Assembly (NCBI RefSeq): GCF_001611555.1
Contig: NZ_LSGP01000020.1
Coordinates: forward strand, 280,001 to 344,000
Source of the DNA: Anaerosporomusa subterranea
Lineage (GTDB): Bacteria; Bacillota; Negativicutes; Sporomusales; Acetonemataceae
Direction: 5' to 3'
Length of the DNA: 64,000 nt
How positions within the stretch are numbered: position 1 is the first letter of the stretch; every line of letters starts with the position of its first letter. Shown here piece after piece: positions 8,552-17,828 of this stretch. A program made the translations under genes and the position numbers. Below the pieces are notes generated by a model, which was not told where the DNA came from, ran no database searches, and saw only the letters and a program-made list of their open reading frames with translations.

Positions 8552-9999
8552 ACAGAAACCAGGCGATAATCTTTGAAATGAGCGTACCGGGACGGCAGGC
8601 GCTGAATTTACCGCAATGCGATGTCCCCACTTTAGAAATCGAAACACTGATTCCCGCCGAGTTTTTGCGGAAGGCTGACGCCCAGTTGCCGGAGGTTAGC
8701 CAACCTGACTTGATACGGCATTATACCAATTTATCAAAGCGGAACTTTGGCCTTGATTCAGGTTTTTACCCGTTAGGATCGTGTACGATGAAGTATAATC
8801 CCAAAGTGAATGAAGATGTTGCCCGTTATCCAGGATTTGCACACATTCACCCACTGCAAGACAGCGAGTCAAGCCAAGGTGCGTTAGAGCTGCTCTATAC
8901 GATGGAACAGTATCTGGCGGAAATTGCCGGCATGGATGCAGTTACCCTGCAGCCGGCAGCAGGTGCGCACGGTGAGCTGGCCGGGCTAAAACTCATCAGA
9001 GCCTATCATCGCTCCCGAGGTGAAGCCAGAACCAAGGTGATTGTACCCGATTCGGCCCATGGTACAAATCCGGCCAGTGCGACAGTTTGCGGTCTGGAAA
9101 TTGTTGAAATCAAGTCCCATGCCGACGGTTCAGTCGATCTGGAGGCACTGAAGGCTGCAGTCGGTCCCGATACAGCCGCGCTGATGCTGACTAACCCAAG
9201 TACATTAGGCTTGTTTGAAACAAATATTGAAGAGATTGCGAACATTGTTCACGCCGCCGGCGGCTTGTTGTATTATGATGGCGCTAACGCAAACGCAGTA
9301 ATGGGCATTGTCCGACCTGGTGATATGGGCTTTGATGTCGTGCATTTCAATCTCCATAAAACATTTTCCACTCCCCACGGCGGCGGCGGTCCTGGTTCCG
9401 GTCCTGTTGGCGTGAAAAAAACACTGATTCCGTTTTTACCGACACCGGTGATTGCTTTTGATGGCAAAAACTATGCTCTCGATTATGATCGGCCGCAGTC
9501 TATCGGACGGATGCACTCGTTCTATGGCAACTTTGGCGTCATTGTCCGGGCCTATGCCTATATTCTGGCGATGGGACCGGATGGTCTGCGTCAAGCTAGC
9601 GAGGATGCTGTGTTGAATGCAAACTATTGTTTGAGTCAGTTAAAAGAAGACTTTTACTCTCCGTTTGACCGTTACTGTATGCATGAATGCATTGTTACGT
9701 CGAAAAATCAAAAACAGTTCGGCGTAAAGACGCTCGATATCGCCAAACGGCTGCTAGACTATGGCTACCATCCGCCAACAATCTATTTTCCGTTGATTGT
9801 TGAAGAAGCAATCATGATTGAACCGACGGAGACGGAAAGCAAAGAAACGCTGGATGGCTTTATTCAGGCTATGCGCGCAATCGCCACAGAAGCAAAAACC
9901 GATGTGTCGCAAATCCTCAGCTCTCCTAGCAACACAGTGGTGGGAAGACTTGATGAAACGACAGCGGCGCGCAAGCCGGTCGTACGCTGGAAAGCGTAA
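8548..9999 (+). CDS. gcvPB: Glycine dehydrogenase (decarboxylating) subunit 2, PLP-binding
   Basis: The 483-residue C-terminal-type half of the split P protein. It carries the PLP lysine in [20 protein letters not shown], near residue 274, and the family segment [14 protein letters not shown] near residue 76. It catalyses glycine decarboxylation and loads the aminomethyl group on the GcvH lipoyl arm. The start overlaps the gcvPA stop. Length and motifs are standard. A 33-base gap separates it from lpdA, in the same operon under the glycine riboswitch. Confidence 0.95.
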   Translation: MNRNQAIIFEMSVPGRQALNLPQCDVPTLEIETLIPAEFLRKADAQLPEVSQPDLIRHYTNLSKRNFGLDSGFYPLGSCTMKYNPKVNEDVARYPGFAHIHPLQDSESSQGALELLYTMEQYLAEIAGMDAVTLQPAAGAHGELAGLKLIRAYHRSRGEARTKVIVPDSAHGTNPASATVCGLEIVEIKSHADGSVDLEALKAAVGPDTAALMLTNPSTLGLFETNIEEIANIVHAAGGLLYYDGANANAVMGIVRPGDMGFDVVHFNLHKTFSTPHGGGGPGSGPVGVKKTLIPFLPTPVIAFDGKNYALDYDRPQSIGRMHSFYGNFGVIVRAYAYILAMGPDGLRQASEDAVLNANYCLSQLKEDFYSPFDRYCMHECIVTSKNQKQFGVKTLDIAKRLLDYGYHPPTIYFPLIVEEAIMIEPTETESKETLDGFIQAMRAIATEAKTDVSQILSSPSNTVVGRLDETTAARKPVVRWKA

Positions 10000-10032
10000 C
10001 GACTTGGCAACAGAACTCTGGGGGGAGAAAAT

Positions 10033-11427
10033 ATGAATTACGATGTAGCTGTTTTGGGCGGCGGTCCGGGCGGATATGTCGCAGCCATCCGGGCGGCTCA
10101 ATTAGGGGCAAAGGTTCTGCTCGTTGAAAAAGATCAACTAGGCGGAGTATGCTTGAATCGAGGCTGCATTCCGACCAAGACCTTGCTGAAGAGCGCCGAG
10201 AAGTGGCATGATCTGCAGCGTTGCAGCCAGTTCGGCCTGAAGGCGGAAAGCATTAGCTTTGATTATAATGCAGTAAATGCTCGCAAGAACCAGGTTGTGG
10301 AGCAAATGCGTGAGGGCATTCTGAAGTTGGTAAAGAGCAATGCGATTGATCTCGAATTTGGCACAGCGAAGCTTATCGCTAAGGATCAAATCTGTGTCAG
10401 CACAGCCGAAGGAGAGAAGCAATATTCCGCTAGTAAGATTATACTAGCGACCGGTTCGGCGCCGATGGCTTTGCCTGTGCCGGGCGGTGACTTGGCCGGC
10501 GTGATCAATAGCGATCAGCTGCTAGCCATGACTGAAGTACCAAAGAGCATGGTTGTGATTGGCGCAGGCGCAGTCGGAATCGAGTTTGCAGCGATTTTTC
10601 AGGCATTTGGCTGTAATGTCACCGTGATTGAAATGATGCCCGCCATCTTGCCAAATGTCGACAGCGAAATTGTCAAGCGCATGGCACTGCTCTTGCGCAA
10701 GCAAGGGATTAAATTTATGACAAATACCCGTGTGATTGGGATTAAATCCGGTGACGACGGTGTCGTTGTCGAAGTTTGCAGTGGAGACAAAACCCAGGAA
10801 ATCGCCACAGAAAAGGTGCTGGCATCAATCGGCAGGTTCCCACTAGTTTCTGGACTAGGACTGGATGAAGTCGGCATTGCCTATAGCCGTAAAGGAATTA
10901 CGGTCAATGAAAAAATGGAGACAAATATTACAGGTATTTATGCAATCGGTGATGTCACCGGCAAGTATATGTGGGCCCATGCCGCATCCGCCGCTGGGAT
11001 GGCTGCTGCGGAAAATGCTTGCGGCAAGCAGGCAGCAGTCGACTACAAGGCAGTTCCGGGTTGTATCTATACGACGCCAGAGGCGGCGATGACCGGACTG
11101 ACCGAACAGGACGCGCTGGCTCAGGGTAAAGAAATTAAAGTCAGCAAATTTAACTTTGCCGCCAATGGCAAAGCCGTATCGATGGGCGAACCAGATGGAC
11201 TGGTTAAGATCATTGCTGATAAGCTGACTGGCGCTGTATTAGGAATGCACATCCTTGGCGCTCACGCCAGTGATTTAATTATGGAAGGCGCGCTGGCAAT
11301 CCAAAATAAGCTCTCAGCTAAGGACTTAGCACAAACTATTCACCCCCATCCCAGTCTGTCGGAAGCGATTATGGAATGCGCGCATGGAATTGACGGCGAC
11401 ATTGTGCATCAGGTGAAGATGAAGTAA
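10033..11427 (+). CDS. lpdA: Dihydrolipoyl dehydrogenase (L protein)
   Basis: A 464-residue FAD flavoenzyme that reoxidises the dihydrolipoyl arm of GcvH with NAD. The N-terminal FAD loop GGGPGGYVAAIRAAQLGA, the redox-active disulfide GGVCLNRGCIPTK (cysteines near residues 43 and 48), the NAD-binding GAGAVGIEFA near residue 178, and the C-terminal HPHPSLSEAIME with the catalytic histidine are all present. No N-terminal lipoyl domain is fused. The start follows GGGGGGAG. Position between gcvPB and sdaAB supports a dedicated L protein for glycine cleavage. Confidence 0.95.
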   Translation: MNYDVAVLGGGPGGYVAAIRAAQLGAKVLLVEKDQLGGVCLNRGCIPTKTLLKSAEKWHDLQRCSQFGLKAESISFDYNAVNARKNQVVEQMREGILKLVKSNAIDLEFGTAKLIAKDQICVSTAEGEKQYSASKIILATGSAPMALPVPGGDLAGVINSDQLLAMTEVPKSMVVIGAGAVGIEFAAIFQAFGCNVTVIEMMPAILPNVDSEIVKRMALLLRKQGIKFMTNTRVIGIKSGDDGVVVEVCSGDKTQEIATEKVLASIGRFPLVSGLGLDEVGIAYSRKGITVNEKMETNITGIYAIGDVTGKYMWAHAASAAGMAAAENACGKQAAVDYKAVPGCIYTTPEAAMTGLTEQDALAQGKEIKVSKFNFAANGKAVSMGEPDGLVKIIADKLTGAVLGMHILGAHASDLIMEGALAIQNKLSAKDLAQTIHPHPSLSEAIMECAHGIDGDIVHQVKMK

Positions 11428-11441
11428 GTTGGAGGCTTTCT

Positions 11442-12101
11442 ATGGGTGTATTTGATATTGTCGGCCCGGTCATGATCGGGCCGTCAAGTTCTCACACTGC
11501 CGGCGCAGTCCGGCTGGGTAAAATGGCGCGAACGATTTTAGGCGAAGCGCCGGTGGCGGTGACCATTAATTTATATGGTTCGTTCGCCCGAACCTATAAA
11601 GGGCATGGCACCGACAAAGCGTTAGTCGCGGGCCTGTTAGGGTTTTCGGCAGAAGACACCCGGATTAAGGACGCGATCAATCTAGCTGCTCAAGCCAATC
11701 TCCACGTTACCTTTCGGATAGTAGAGGGAGGCGATTTTCATCCTAATACAGCTCAGATGCAGCTTAAAGGGATTTCTGGAAAATCGGTAAAGGTTACCGG
11801 GGCTTCCATCGGCGGCGGTAGAATCGTCATCACGCAAATCGACGGCTATGATGTGGAAATTACCGGCGATTATTATACGTTAATTACGCTTCATCAAGAT
11901 AAACCGGGGATTATCGCGATGATTACGCAGATACTGGCTCAACAGAATGTAAACATCGCCTTTATGAAGGTGTCGAGAAAGCAAAAAGGTGTGCAGGCGC
12001 TGATGGTCTTGGAAACAGATCATCCGATACCTGAGGAAGTGCTGGCAGCAATAAGCCCCGTGCCTGCCATTGAATCTGCATTGTTGGTGAAACCGTTATG
12101 A
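11442..12101 (+). CDS. sdaAB: L-serine dehydratase, beta subunit
   Basis: A 219-residue beta subunit of the iron-sulfur L-serine dehydratase, which deaminates serine to pyruvate and ammonia. The N-terminal VGPVMIGPSSSHTAGAVRLG is the family signature. A C-terminal ACT domain from about residue 145 (YTLITLHQDKPGIIAMITQIL) is likely to sense an amino acid. GGAGG precedes the start, and the last codons overlap the sdaAA start by four bases. Inclusion in a glycine-riboswitch operon suggests that serine made from glycine and methylene-tetrahydrofolate is drained to pyruvate; this is inferred. Confidence 0.94.
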   Translation: MGVFDIVGPVMIGPSSSHTAGAVRLGKMARTILGEAPVAVTINLYGSFARTYKGHGTDKALVAGLLGFSAEDTRIKDAINLAAQANLHVTFRIVEGGDFHPNTAQMQLKGISGKSVKVTGASIGGGRIVITQIDGYDVEITGDYYTLITLHQDKPGIIAMITQILAQQNVNIAFMKVSRKQKGVQALMVLETDHPIPEEVLAAISPVPAIESALLVKPL

Positions 12102-12967
12102 TGAGTTTTACGAGTATTGCTGAGCTGGTAGCTCTGGCGGAAGAAATGGGACAGCCGATCGCAGACGTTGTTTGGCAGTGGGAAACAGAACGCAGCGCCA
12201 GCCAGCCAGAGGCCATATGGCGAGAAATGGCGTCCCGGCTGGCAGTGATGCAACAGGCTGCGGCACAAGGCTTAATCCAGCGGGAGAAGTCGTTTAGCGG
12301 CTTAGTCGGCGGGGATGCGTACCGATTAGCAACAACGAATAGCTTTATCGGCCCAGTTGTCATGCGCGCAGCCGCTAATGCGATAGCGGTCAGCGAAGTC
12401 AATGCCAATATGGGGAAAATCGTCGCCTGTCCGACTGCCGGATCTTGCGGCATCGTGCCTGGGGCGATCCTGGCTATTGCCGAGCACTTGCAATGCGGTG
12501 ATGACAAGCTAGTTCGAGCGCTTTTCACGGCGGCGGGAATCGGTGAGGTAATTGCCGCTAATGCCACCGTCTCCGGTGCAGTCGGCGGTTGTCAGGCTGA
12601 ATGCGGCGCTGCCGCGGCGATGGCTGCCGCGGCAGTTGTCGAGATGCTGGGCGGCACGCCGCGCCAGTCCTCACACGCCCTGGCGTTAGCCTTGAAAAAT
12701 CTGTTAGGACTTGTCTGCGACCCGGTCGCAGGGTTGGTTGAGGTGCCTTGCGTAAAACGCAACGGCTTTGCTGCGGTCCACGCCCTAACTGCCGCCCAGA
12801 TGGCGCTTGCCGGAGTTGAAAGCATAATCCCGGCTGATGAAGTCATTGACGCGATGAACCGGATCGGGGCGGAGCTTCCTTGTTCATTAAAGGAAACTTC
12901 AGAGGGTGGGTTGGCAAAGACGGCGACAGGGATAGAGATAACGGAACGGTTGTCAAAACCAAATTAG
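12098..12967 (+). CDS. sdaAA: L-serine dehydratase, alpha subunit ([4Fe-4S])
   Basis: A 289-residue alpha subunit carrying the catalytic cluster. The cysteines fall in CPTAGSCGIVPGAIL (residues about 111-125) and in CDPVAGLVEVPCVKRNG near residue 208. The glycine-rich middle GAVGGCQAECGAA is typical. The start (ATGATG) overlaps the sdaAB stop, giving coupled translation. It closes the seven-gene operon and is followed by a strong terminator. As an aerobically labile enzyme it fits an anaerobic host. Confidence 0.94.
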   Translation: MMSFTSIAELVALAEEMGQPIADVVWQWETERSASQPEAIWREMASRLAVMQQAAAQGLIQREKSFSGLVGGDAYRLATTNSFIGPVVMRAAANAIAVSEVNANMGKIVACPTAGSCGIVPGAILAIAEHLQCGDDKLVRALFTAAGIGEVIAANATVSGAVGGCQAECGAAAAMAAAAVVEMLGGTPRQSSHALALALKNLLGLVCDPVAGLVEVPCVKRNGFAAVHALTAAQMALAGVESIIPADEVIDAMNRIGAELPCSLKETSEGGLAKTATGIEITERLSKPN

Positions 12968-12979
12968 CCTGATAGCTAC

Positions 12980-13010
12980 AAAGACCTCCGATTTCCGGAG
13001 GTCTTTGCTT
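12980..13010 (+). terminator. Terminator of the glycine/serine operon
   Basis: Arms 12980-12990 and 12996-13006 pair over 11 bases (AAAGACCTCCG) with a 5-base loop, eight bases... after the sdaAA stop region, followed by a short T-containing tail. Strong GC-rich inner stem. Confidence 0.85.
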
Positions 13011-13168
13011 CAATTACCAGGACGCCTTACATTTTCATTGCTACACGTTCCTGTTGAGAAGTATCGGCTACTATAAAGCGGTAGTGAGTGCGACACTACG
13101 GCCGGGTTGATAAGTAGAAAAAAAGTGAGACTTTTATAAAAATTCAGTCCGCTTTGCAGAGATATGTG

Positions 13169-13197
13169 TTGACAGAAACTGATTGTTATACTAAAAT
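13169..13197 (+). promoter_or_regulatory. Sigma-A promoter of the ilvBN T-box leader
   Basis: TTGACA at 13169-13174 and TAAAAT at 13192-13197 with a 17-base spacer. Transcription would start near 13204, giving a leader of about 320 bases. Confidence 0.85.
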
Positions 13198-13224
13198 AGT
13201 TACAATAATATATCGTGAAATGAC

Positions 13225-13505
13225 GATGAACGGAACAGTAGTTACAGTCTGAGATAGTTTCAGAGAACTGGATTTGGTGTGAACCAGTACTATCTGCTGT
13301 CATGAATATCCTCCGTGAGTTGCACACCGAAGAATGTAGTAGGCTGTGCCGGGCCTCGATTGAGGAAACGCCACCCGTTATTGTGGCGAGGTATCGAGTG
13401 TAAACTCCGTACCGTTGAGAGACTATGGGCAACTATAGTAATTTGGGTGGTAGCGCGGATTAATCTCCGTCCCTTGTAGAAGGGACGGAGATTTTTATTT
13501 TTTGT
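13225..13505 (+). promoter_or_regulatory. T-box riboswitch (branched-chain tRNA sensor) with terminator
   Basis: Stem I shows the GACGATGAACGGAACAGTA 5' strand and the CAGAGAACTGG / GGTG / AACCAGT AG-bulge and loop region at 13260-13290. The T-box core TGGGTGGTAGCGCGG lies at 13444-13458. The terminator pairs 13463-13475 with 13480-13491 and ends in a T-run. The TGGT sequence fits a tRNA with discriminator A, as in Ile, Leu and Val tRNAs. In the specifier loop after GAA at 13304-13306 I see ATC (Ile, 13308-13310) followed by CTC (Leu, 13311-13313); ATC is favoured but not proven. Confidence 0.92.
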
Positions 13506-13524
13506 AAGAGAGGGGCGAGTAGTG

Positions 13525-15219
13525 ATGAAAATGTTAGGTGCAGAAGCGGTTATTGAGTGTTTGAAGCAAGAAAACGTAGACGTTGTTTTCGGTTATCCGG
13601 GCGGCTGTGTATTAACCTTATATGATGCCTTATACAAAGCCGATTTCCCGCATATTTTAACCCGTCATGAACAGGGGGCGGTGCATGCTGCTGACGGCTA
13701 TGCGCGGGCGAGCGGCAAGGTGGGGGTTTGTATTGCCACCTCAGGTCCAGGCGGAACGAACCTTGTGACCGGTATTGCCACCGCTTATATGGACTCGATT
13801 CCCTTGGTGGCGATTACTGGGCAGGTTGGCGTTCCTTATATTGGTAAGGATGCGTTTCAAGAAGCAGACATCTGCGGCATCACTACCCCAATCACCAAAC
13901 ACAACTATTTGGTTAAAAAGGTGCAGGATCTGCCGAGGGTCATGAAAGAAGCATTCCATATCGCGCGTACCGGACGACCAGGGCCGGTAGTTGTCGATAT
14001 CTCTAAAGATGTATTTAACGCAATGTTTGAATTCGAATATCCGAAAACCGTACAAATGAGGGGATATTCGCCAACTTTCGCCGGTAACTCGGCTGATGTG
14101 GAGGCAGTTGTCGCAGCGCTTCAGCTAGCGGAAAAACCGTTGCTGTTTGTTGGCGGCGGGGTATGCTTATCCGATACGGCTGATAGTTTTCGCGAGTTTG
14201 TCGAGCTAACCGGCTATCCTGTCATTAGCAGTTTGATGGGCTTAGGATCTTTGCCAAGCAGCCATCCGCAGAGTCTGGGCATGGTGGGTATGCATGGAAC
14301 CTATGGCGCCAATATGGCAACCATGGAGTGCGATTTACTGTTAGGAATTGGCGTTAGATTTGATGACCGCGTTACCAGCCTAGTTAAGGATTTTGCACCC
14401 CGCGCGAAGATTATCCATTTTGACATCGATCCGGCTGAAGTGAATAAAAATGTACGGACAGATCTAAAGGTGGTTGCTGATTTGCGCTGGTCATTGCCTT
14501 TGTTGTGCAAACTCGCAACCGCTACCCGTGAGCCGAACGAGTGGCAGAGCCAGGTAGCGCCGTGGCTTGCCCAATGCCAGCAGTGGAATCGGGAGAATCC
14601 CTTGCCGAGCGCTGTTGCGTCCGAGCGGGTTGCGCCGCACAGCGTGATCGAGAAGGTGCGGACGTTGCTTGCTGACGACGCGGTAATTGTTACCGATGTC
14701 GGTCAACACCAAATGTGGACAGCGCAGTATTATGACTTTGTCAAACCGCGTTCACTGTTAACTTCAGGCGGACTGGGAACAATGGGTTACGGTCTGCCGG
14801 CGGCGATGGGTGCGCAGATTGCGCAGCCGGATAAGACAGTTGTTTTGTTTTCAGGTGACGGCAGTATCATGATGAACTGTCAGGAACTCGCCACTGTGGC
14901 GGATAATGGATTGCCGATTACGATTATTGTCTTAAACAACCAAGTCTTAGGGATGGTCAATCAATGGCAGCGCATGTTTTACGGCAAACGCTATTCTCAC
15001 TCTAGCACCCATGGCGGTACAGATTTTGTTAAACTCGCAGAAGCGATGGGCGTCACCGGCATGCGGGCCGCCACGCTGGAGGAACTAGACTCAGTATTGC
15101 AGCAGGCGCTGACAACTGAAGGACCAGTGCTTGTTGAAGTGATGGTGCCGGCAACCGCCGATGTGTTGCCTATGGTGCCGCCAGGCGGTCGGTTAGATCA
15201 AATGGTTTTAGGGGGATGA
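13525..15219 (+). CDS. ilvB: Acetolactate synthase, large (catalytic) subunit
   Basis: A 564-residue thiamine-diphosphate enzyme making acetolactate or acetohydroxybutyrate for valine, leucine and isoleucine. VVFGYPGGCVLTLYDAL and the catalytic glutamate in TRHEQGAVHAADGYARASG (about residues 45-63) are intact, and the TPP/Mg motif GDGSIMMNCQELATVADNGLPI lies near residue 450. The preceding GTG at 13522 could also start translation, but ATG at 13525 after AGAGGGGCG is preferred. Regulation is by the T-box. It is followed after four bases by ilvN. Anabolic type is indicated by the partner subunit and leader. Confidence 0.95.
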   Translation: MKMLGAEAVIECLKQENVDVVFGYPGGCVLTLYDALYKADFPHILTRHEQGAVHAADGYARASGKVGVCIATSGPGGTNLVTGIATAYMDSIPLVAITGQVGVPYIGKDAFQEADICGITTPITKHNYLVKKVQDLPRVMKEAFHIARTGRPGPVVVDISKDVFNAMFEFEYPKTVQMRGYSPTFAGNSADVEAVVAALQLAEKPLLFVGGGVCLSDTADSFREFVELTGYPVISSLMGLGSLPSSHPQSLGMVGMHGTYGANMATMECDLLLGIGVRFDDRVTSLVKDFAPRAKIIHFDIDPAEVNKNVRTDLKVVADLRWSLPLLCKLATATREPNEWQSQVAPWLAQCQQWNRENPLPSAVASERVAPHSVIEKVRTLLADDAVIVTDVGQHQMWTAQYYDFVKPRSLLTSGGLGTMGYGLPAAMGAQIAQPDKTVVLFSGDGSIMMNCQELATVADNGLPITIIVLNNQVLGMVNQWQRMFYGKRYSHSSTHGGTDFVKLAEAMGVTGMRAATLEELDSVLQQALTTEGPVLVEVMVPATADVLPMVPPGGRLDQMVLGG

Positions 15220-15223
15220 TACG

Positions 15224-15721
15224 ATGAAATGCACTTTAGCCGTATTAGTCGAAAATCGGCCAGGCGTGCTGACCCATATATCCGGTTTAATCAGCCGGCG
15301 TGCGTTCAACATAGAAAGTATTGCCGCCAGCCGGACTGAAGAAGTCAATACAACTCGAATTACGATTGATGTCGAAGTAGATGATGAATTGGAGTTGGAA
15401 CAAGTCGTCAACCAGTTGTCCAAACTCATCGATGTCATAAAAATCGTTAATCTAACTCACGTCGATTCGATTCAGCGAGAGTTGGCGCTGATCAAGGTCA
15501 AAGCCAGCAATACCAATCGTTCCGACCTTGTTGACATTGTCGAGATTTTCCGGGCCAGGATTGTCGATGTCAATCGGGAGACCGTGGTCATTGAGCTTAC
15601 CGGTGAGCAAAGCAAAATTGACGCGCTTTGCGAGGTGTTGGTTGATTTCGGCATTATTGAGATTGTCCGCACCGGAAAAATCGCTGTTTCGCGGGGGCCG
15701 GTCGCGGCGAAAGAGTTGTAA
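15224..15721 (+). CDS. ilvN: Acetolactate synthase, small (regulatory) subunit
   Basis: A 165-residue regulatory subunit with an N-terminal ACT domain (LAVLVENRPGVLTHISGLISRRAFNIESI) that binds valine for feedback control, and a C-terminal AHAS small-subunit domain from about residue 80. GGGGGATGATACG precedes the start. It is separated from ilvB by four bases and shares its T-box leader. Some relatives are called ilvH; the choice of symbol is conventional. No other branched-chain genes follow in the window. Confidence 0.94.
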   Translation: MKCTLAVLVENRPGVLTHISGLISRRAFNIESIAASRTEEVNTTRITIDVEVDDELELEQVVNQLSKLIDVIKIVNLTHVDSIQRELALIKVKASNTNRSDLVDIVEIFRARIVDVNRETVVIELTGEQSKIDALCEVLVDFGIIEIVRTGKIAVSRGPVAAKEL

Positions 15722-15836
15722 GGATTTTCATACAGAAACGAAAAAAGTAAGAAGATTTAAATAATAAGCAGGATTTGCTATAAAATGATAGAAATCTTAT
15801 TTTATAGGATTTTATTTCCAGAAAGGAGGGGTCTAA

Positions 15837-15959
15837 ATGGCTCAATTAGGAGAAGTGTTTACCTGTCCGCTCTGTGGAAATGAAGTAACAGTTACTAAAG
15901 CAGGCGGTAATCCCGAGATTCATTGTTGTGGACAGCCGATGGTTAAGAAGAATTCGTGA
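15837..15959 (+). CDS. Desulforedoxin-like small Fe(Cys)4 protein
   Basis: A 40-residue protein read directly from the sequence: it starts MAQLGEVFTCPLCGNEV and ends HCCGQPMVKKNS. The spacing CPLC then CC, with the adjacent GG and the CCGQPMVK end, matches stand-alone desulforedoxin and the N-terminal domain of desulfoferrodoxin. Four cysteines (10, 13, 29, 30) should hold one iron. The start is preceded by GAAAGGAGGGG at ideal spacing, and a terminator follows, so it looks like a complete monocistronic gene. The catalytic superoxide-reductase domain is absent. The likely role is electron transfer in oxygen or peroxide defence, by family analogy. Confidence 0.88.
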   Translation: MAQLGEVFTCPLCGNEVTVTKAGGNPEIHCCGQPMVKKNS

Positions 15960-15994
15960 GTTTTATATGAAAGAAAAAAGCATAAGAATGAATC

Positions 15995-16026
15995 AGCCTG
16001 CCGACAAAGTTGTTGGCAGGCTTTTT
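15995..16026 (+). terminator. Terminator after desulforedoxin gene
   Basis: AGCCTGCC at 15995-16002 pairs with GGCAGGCT at 16015-16022, extended inward by GACA/TGTT, and is followed by TTTTT. It closes the small-gene transcript. Confidence 0.85.
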
Positions 16027-16066
16027 AAACGTATCAGGAATTTTTAGTTTGCGAAGAGGACGAGTT

Positions 16067-16238
16067 TGCGTTTTCCACGGAGGTCACGGAGATAAACGGA
16101 GTACACAGAGGGAACGGTACCTAGTTTGCCAGCTCTGCTGGCCCCCAAAAATGAAACCTCCGTGCCCTCTTTACCACTCCGTGCCCTCCGTGGAATGGTG
16201 CCCCGTACTTCCCCAAGGACTATCGCAACGGTTTTCCT
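16067..16238. repeat. CAGAG-type dispersed repeat, diverged copy
   Basis: Starts with GTTTTCCACGGAGG and ends CGCAACGGTTTTCCTTA, with CACGGAG/CTCCGTG units in place of CGCAGAG/CTCTGCG. The two arms keep inverted symmetry despite the changed unit, so the fold is preserved. It lies between the desulforedoxin terminator and the convergent M20 peptidase gene. Confidence 0.75.
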
Positions 16239-16257
16239 TAACATACCAGAGTAAGAT

Positions 16258-17589
16258 TTACTTCGCGGTCAACAAAGGAGCGGTTACACCGTCAATCCCT
16301 GCGAGCCCCAGGATAGTGACAAATGCTTTCTGCGGTCCAAGGTAAGCGTTTGTCGGATCAAACCACTCATCAGGCGAGTGATTGCGCCCGTCGACCCCGC
16401 CGCCACCAATCGTGATCGCCGGTACGCCGATGCTGATCGGCAGGTTTGCGTTTGTGCTGCTGGCGGGAGTTAGCTGAGGCTCTTGACCGATCGCTTTGGT
16501 AGCAAGCCAGGCGGCCTGAACGACCATCGTATCAGGCGATTGGCTGCCAGCAGGACGGTCGCCGACGAGCTTGATATCAACAGTCACTTTTTTATCACTC
16601 TCCCAGCGGGCATTTTCTTCGTCAACCCCCTGCTGGAAGAGTGGCAGAATAACGGCTTCTACCTTAAGCAGTTCTTCCTGACTATTTGAGCGCATATCTA
16701 ACAGCAATTGCGCGTCGGCGGCAATCGAATTGACTGAGGTGCCGCCATTGACTACGCCAACGGTGAACGTTGTTTTAGGTTGTTTGGGAGTCTCTACATC
16801 GCCGATCTTGGCAATTGACCGTCCCATCGCGTGAATGGCGCTAGGCAAACCGAACGCACCAAAGCTATGGCCGCCAGGACCTTTGAAATTCACTTCATAG
16901 CGATGGCTGCCGGTGGCTAAGTAGGTGATGCGAGAAACGCTGGTGCCGTCAATGTTGACAGAAGCAGCAATATCATTGTGGTCGCGGAAAAAGGCTTTCA
17001 TGCCTCTCAGGTCGCCAAGACCCTCTTCGCCGACCGTGCCGCAGAAAGTAATGTCGCCAACGGTGTTGATGCCTGTTTCGTTAAAAGCCCTAATTACAGA
17101 CAATAGTGCTGCTAAACCGCGACTATCGTCAGCAATGCCAGGGGCATAGAGTTTTCCCTCTTTTTCGATCGGATTTGTATTTGTTCCCTCAGGGAAAACG
17201 GTGTCAAGATGAGCTTCGACAAACAATTTTGGGCCGTTGCCTGTGCCAGGGCGGATTCCGTAAACATTACCTTCGCTGTCCATCTTTACGTCCTTTAGGC
17301 CTAGTTCCTGCAGGCGTTTCAGATAATACTCGCCGCGTATCTTCTCCTTGAACGGCGGTGCGGGAATGGCAACAATCGTTTTTTGATCAGCCATCGTATT
17401 AGCGTGATCGTTCTTGATGAATTCTAGTCCTTGCTGAACCTTGGCGTGATTTTGGATTTTTGAGAATGCCTCCTCAGCTTGGGGGGATAGAGCAGGGGTA
17501 AGACCGGCAGCGACTGCCGAAGTCATGAGGATAAATAAGGTAGCCATGATAATACACAGGTTAATTAGCGACCGGCGTCCATTTATCAT
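16258..17589 (-). CDS. M20-family metallopeptidase with signal peptide
   Basis: A 443-residue zinc peptidase of the M20 family, probably acting outside the membrane. Residues 1-28 (SLINLCIIMATLFILMTSAVAA) form a signal peptide. Zinc and catalytic motifs are visible: EAHLDTVFP, IADDSRGLAALL, GTVGEEGLGDLRG, GPGGHSFGAFG in the dimerisation domain, and GRNHSPDEWF at the end. An upstream in-frame ATG overlaps the GGAGG; the ATG at 17589 has that GGAGG 8 bases ahead and is chosen. Substrate is unknown; peptide T-like and dipeptidase-like relatives exist. It appears to be transcribed alone. Confidence 0.88.
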   Translation of the reverse strand: MINGRRSLINLCIIMATLFILMTSAVAAGLTPALSPQAEEAFSKIQNHAKVQQGLEFIKNDHANTMADQKTIVAIPAPPFKEKIRGEYYLKRLQELGLKDVKMDSEGNVYGIRPGTGNGPKLFVEAHLDTVFPEGTNTNPIEKEGKLYAPGIADDSRGLAALLSVIRAFNETGINTVGDITFCGTVGEEGLGDLRGMKAFFRDHNDIAASVNIDGTSVSRITYLATGSHRYEVNFKGPGGHSFGAFGLPSAIHAMGRSIAKIGDVETPKQPKTTFTVGVVNGGTSVNSIAADAQLLLDMRSNSQEELLKVEAVILPLFQQGVDEENARWESDKKVTVDIKLVGDRPAGSQSPDTMVVQAAWLATKAIGQEPQLTPASSTNANLPISIGVPAITIGGGGVDGRNHSPDEWFDPTNAYLGPQKAFVTILGLAGIDGVTAPLLTAK

Positions 17590-17828
17590 GCAATTCGCCT
17601 CCATTTTTTGGATCTAGCTATGTGATTCTTCAAATAAATTCCACTTCCTGCTAGGCAGGCGAAAAAAATGAGGTCACTGGTGCAGGCGGCGTAAGTCTTC
17701 CCCAAAAAGGCTACCCAGGAGGAGTCGTGAGATTGGCTGCCAAGATCGGCGAATTTGCTGGATGGGATAAATCGGTATTATATCGGAGCAAAGTAAATTC
17801 GATGTGTAACAGATAAAGCGGAACTGGA

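Noticed and set aside
11962-12567. 201-residue minus-strand frame opposite sdaAB/sdaAA
   Set aside because: Antisense to both serine dehydratase genes, low-complexity composition rich in Ala and Ser, no family resemblance.
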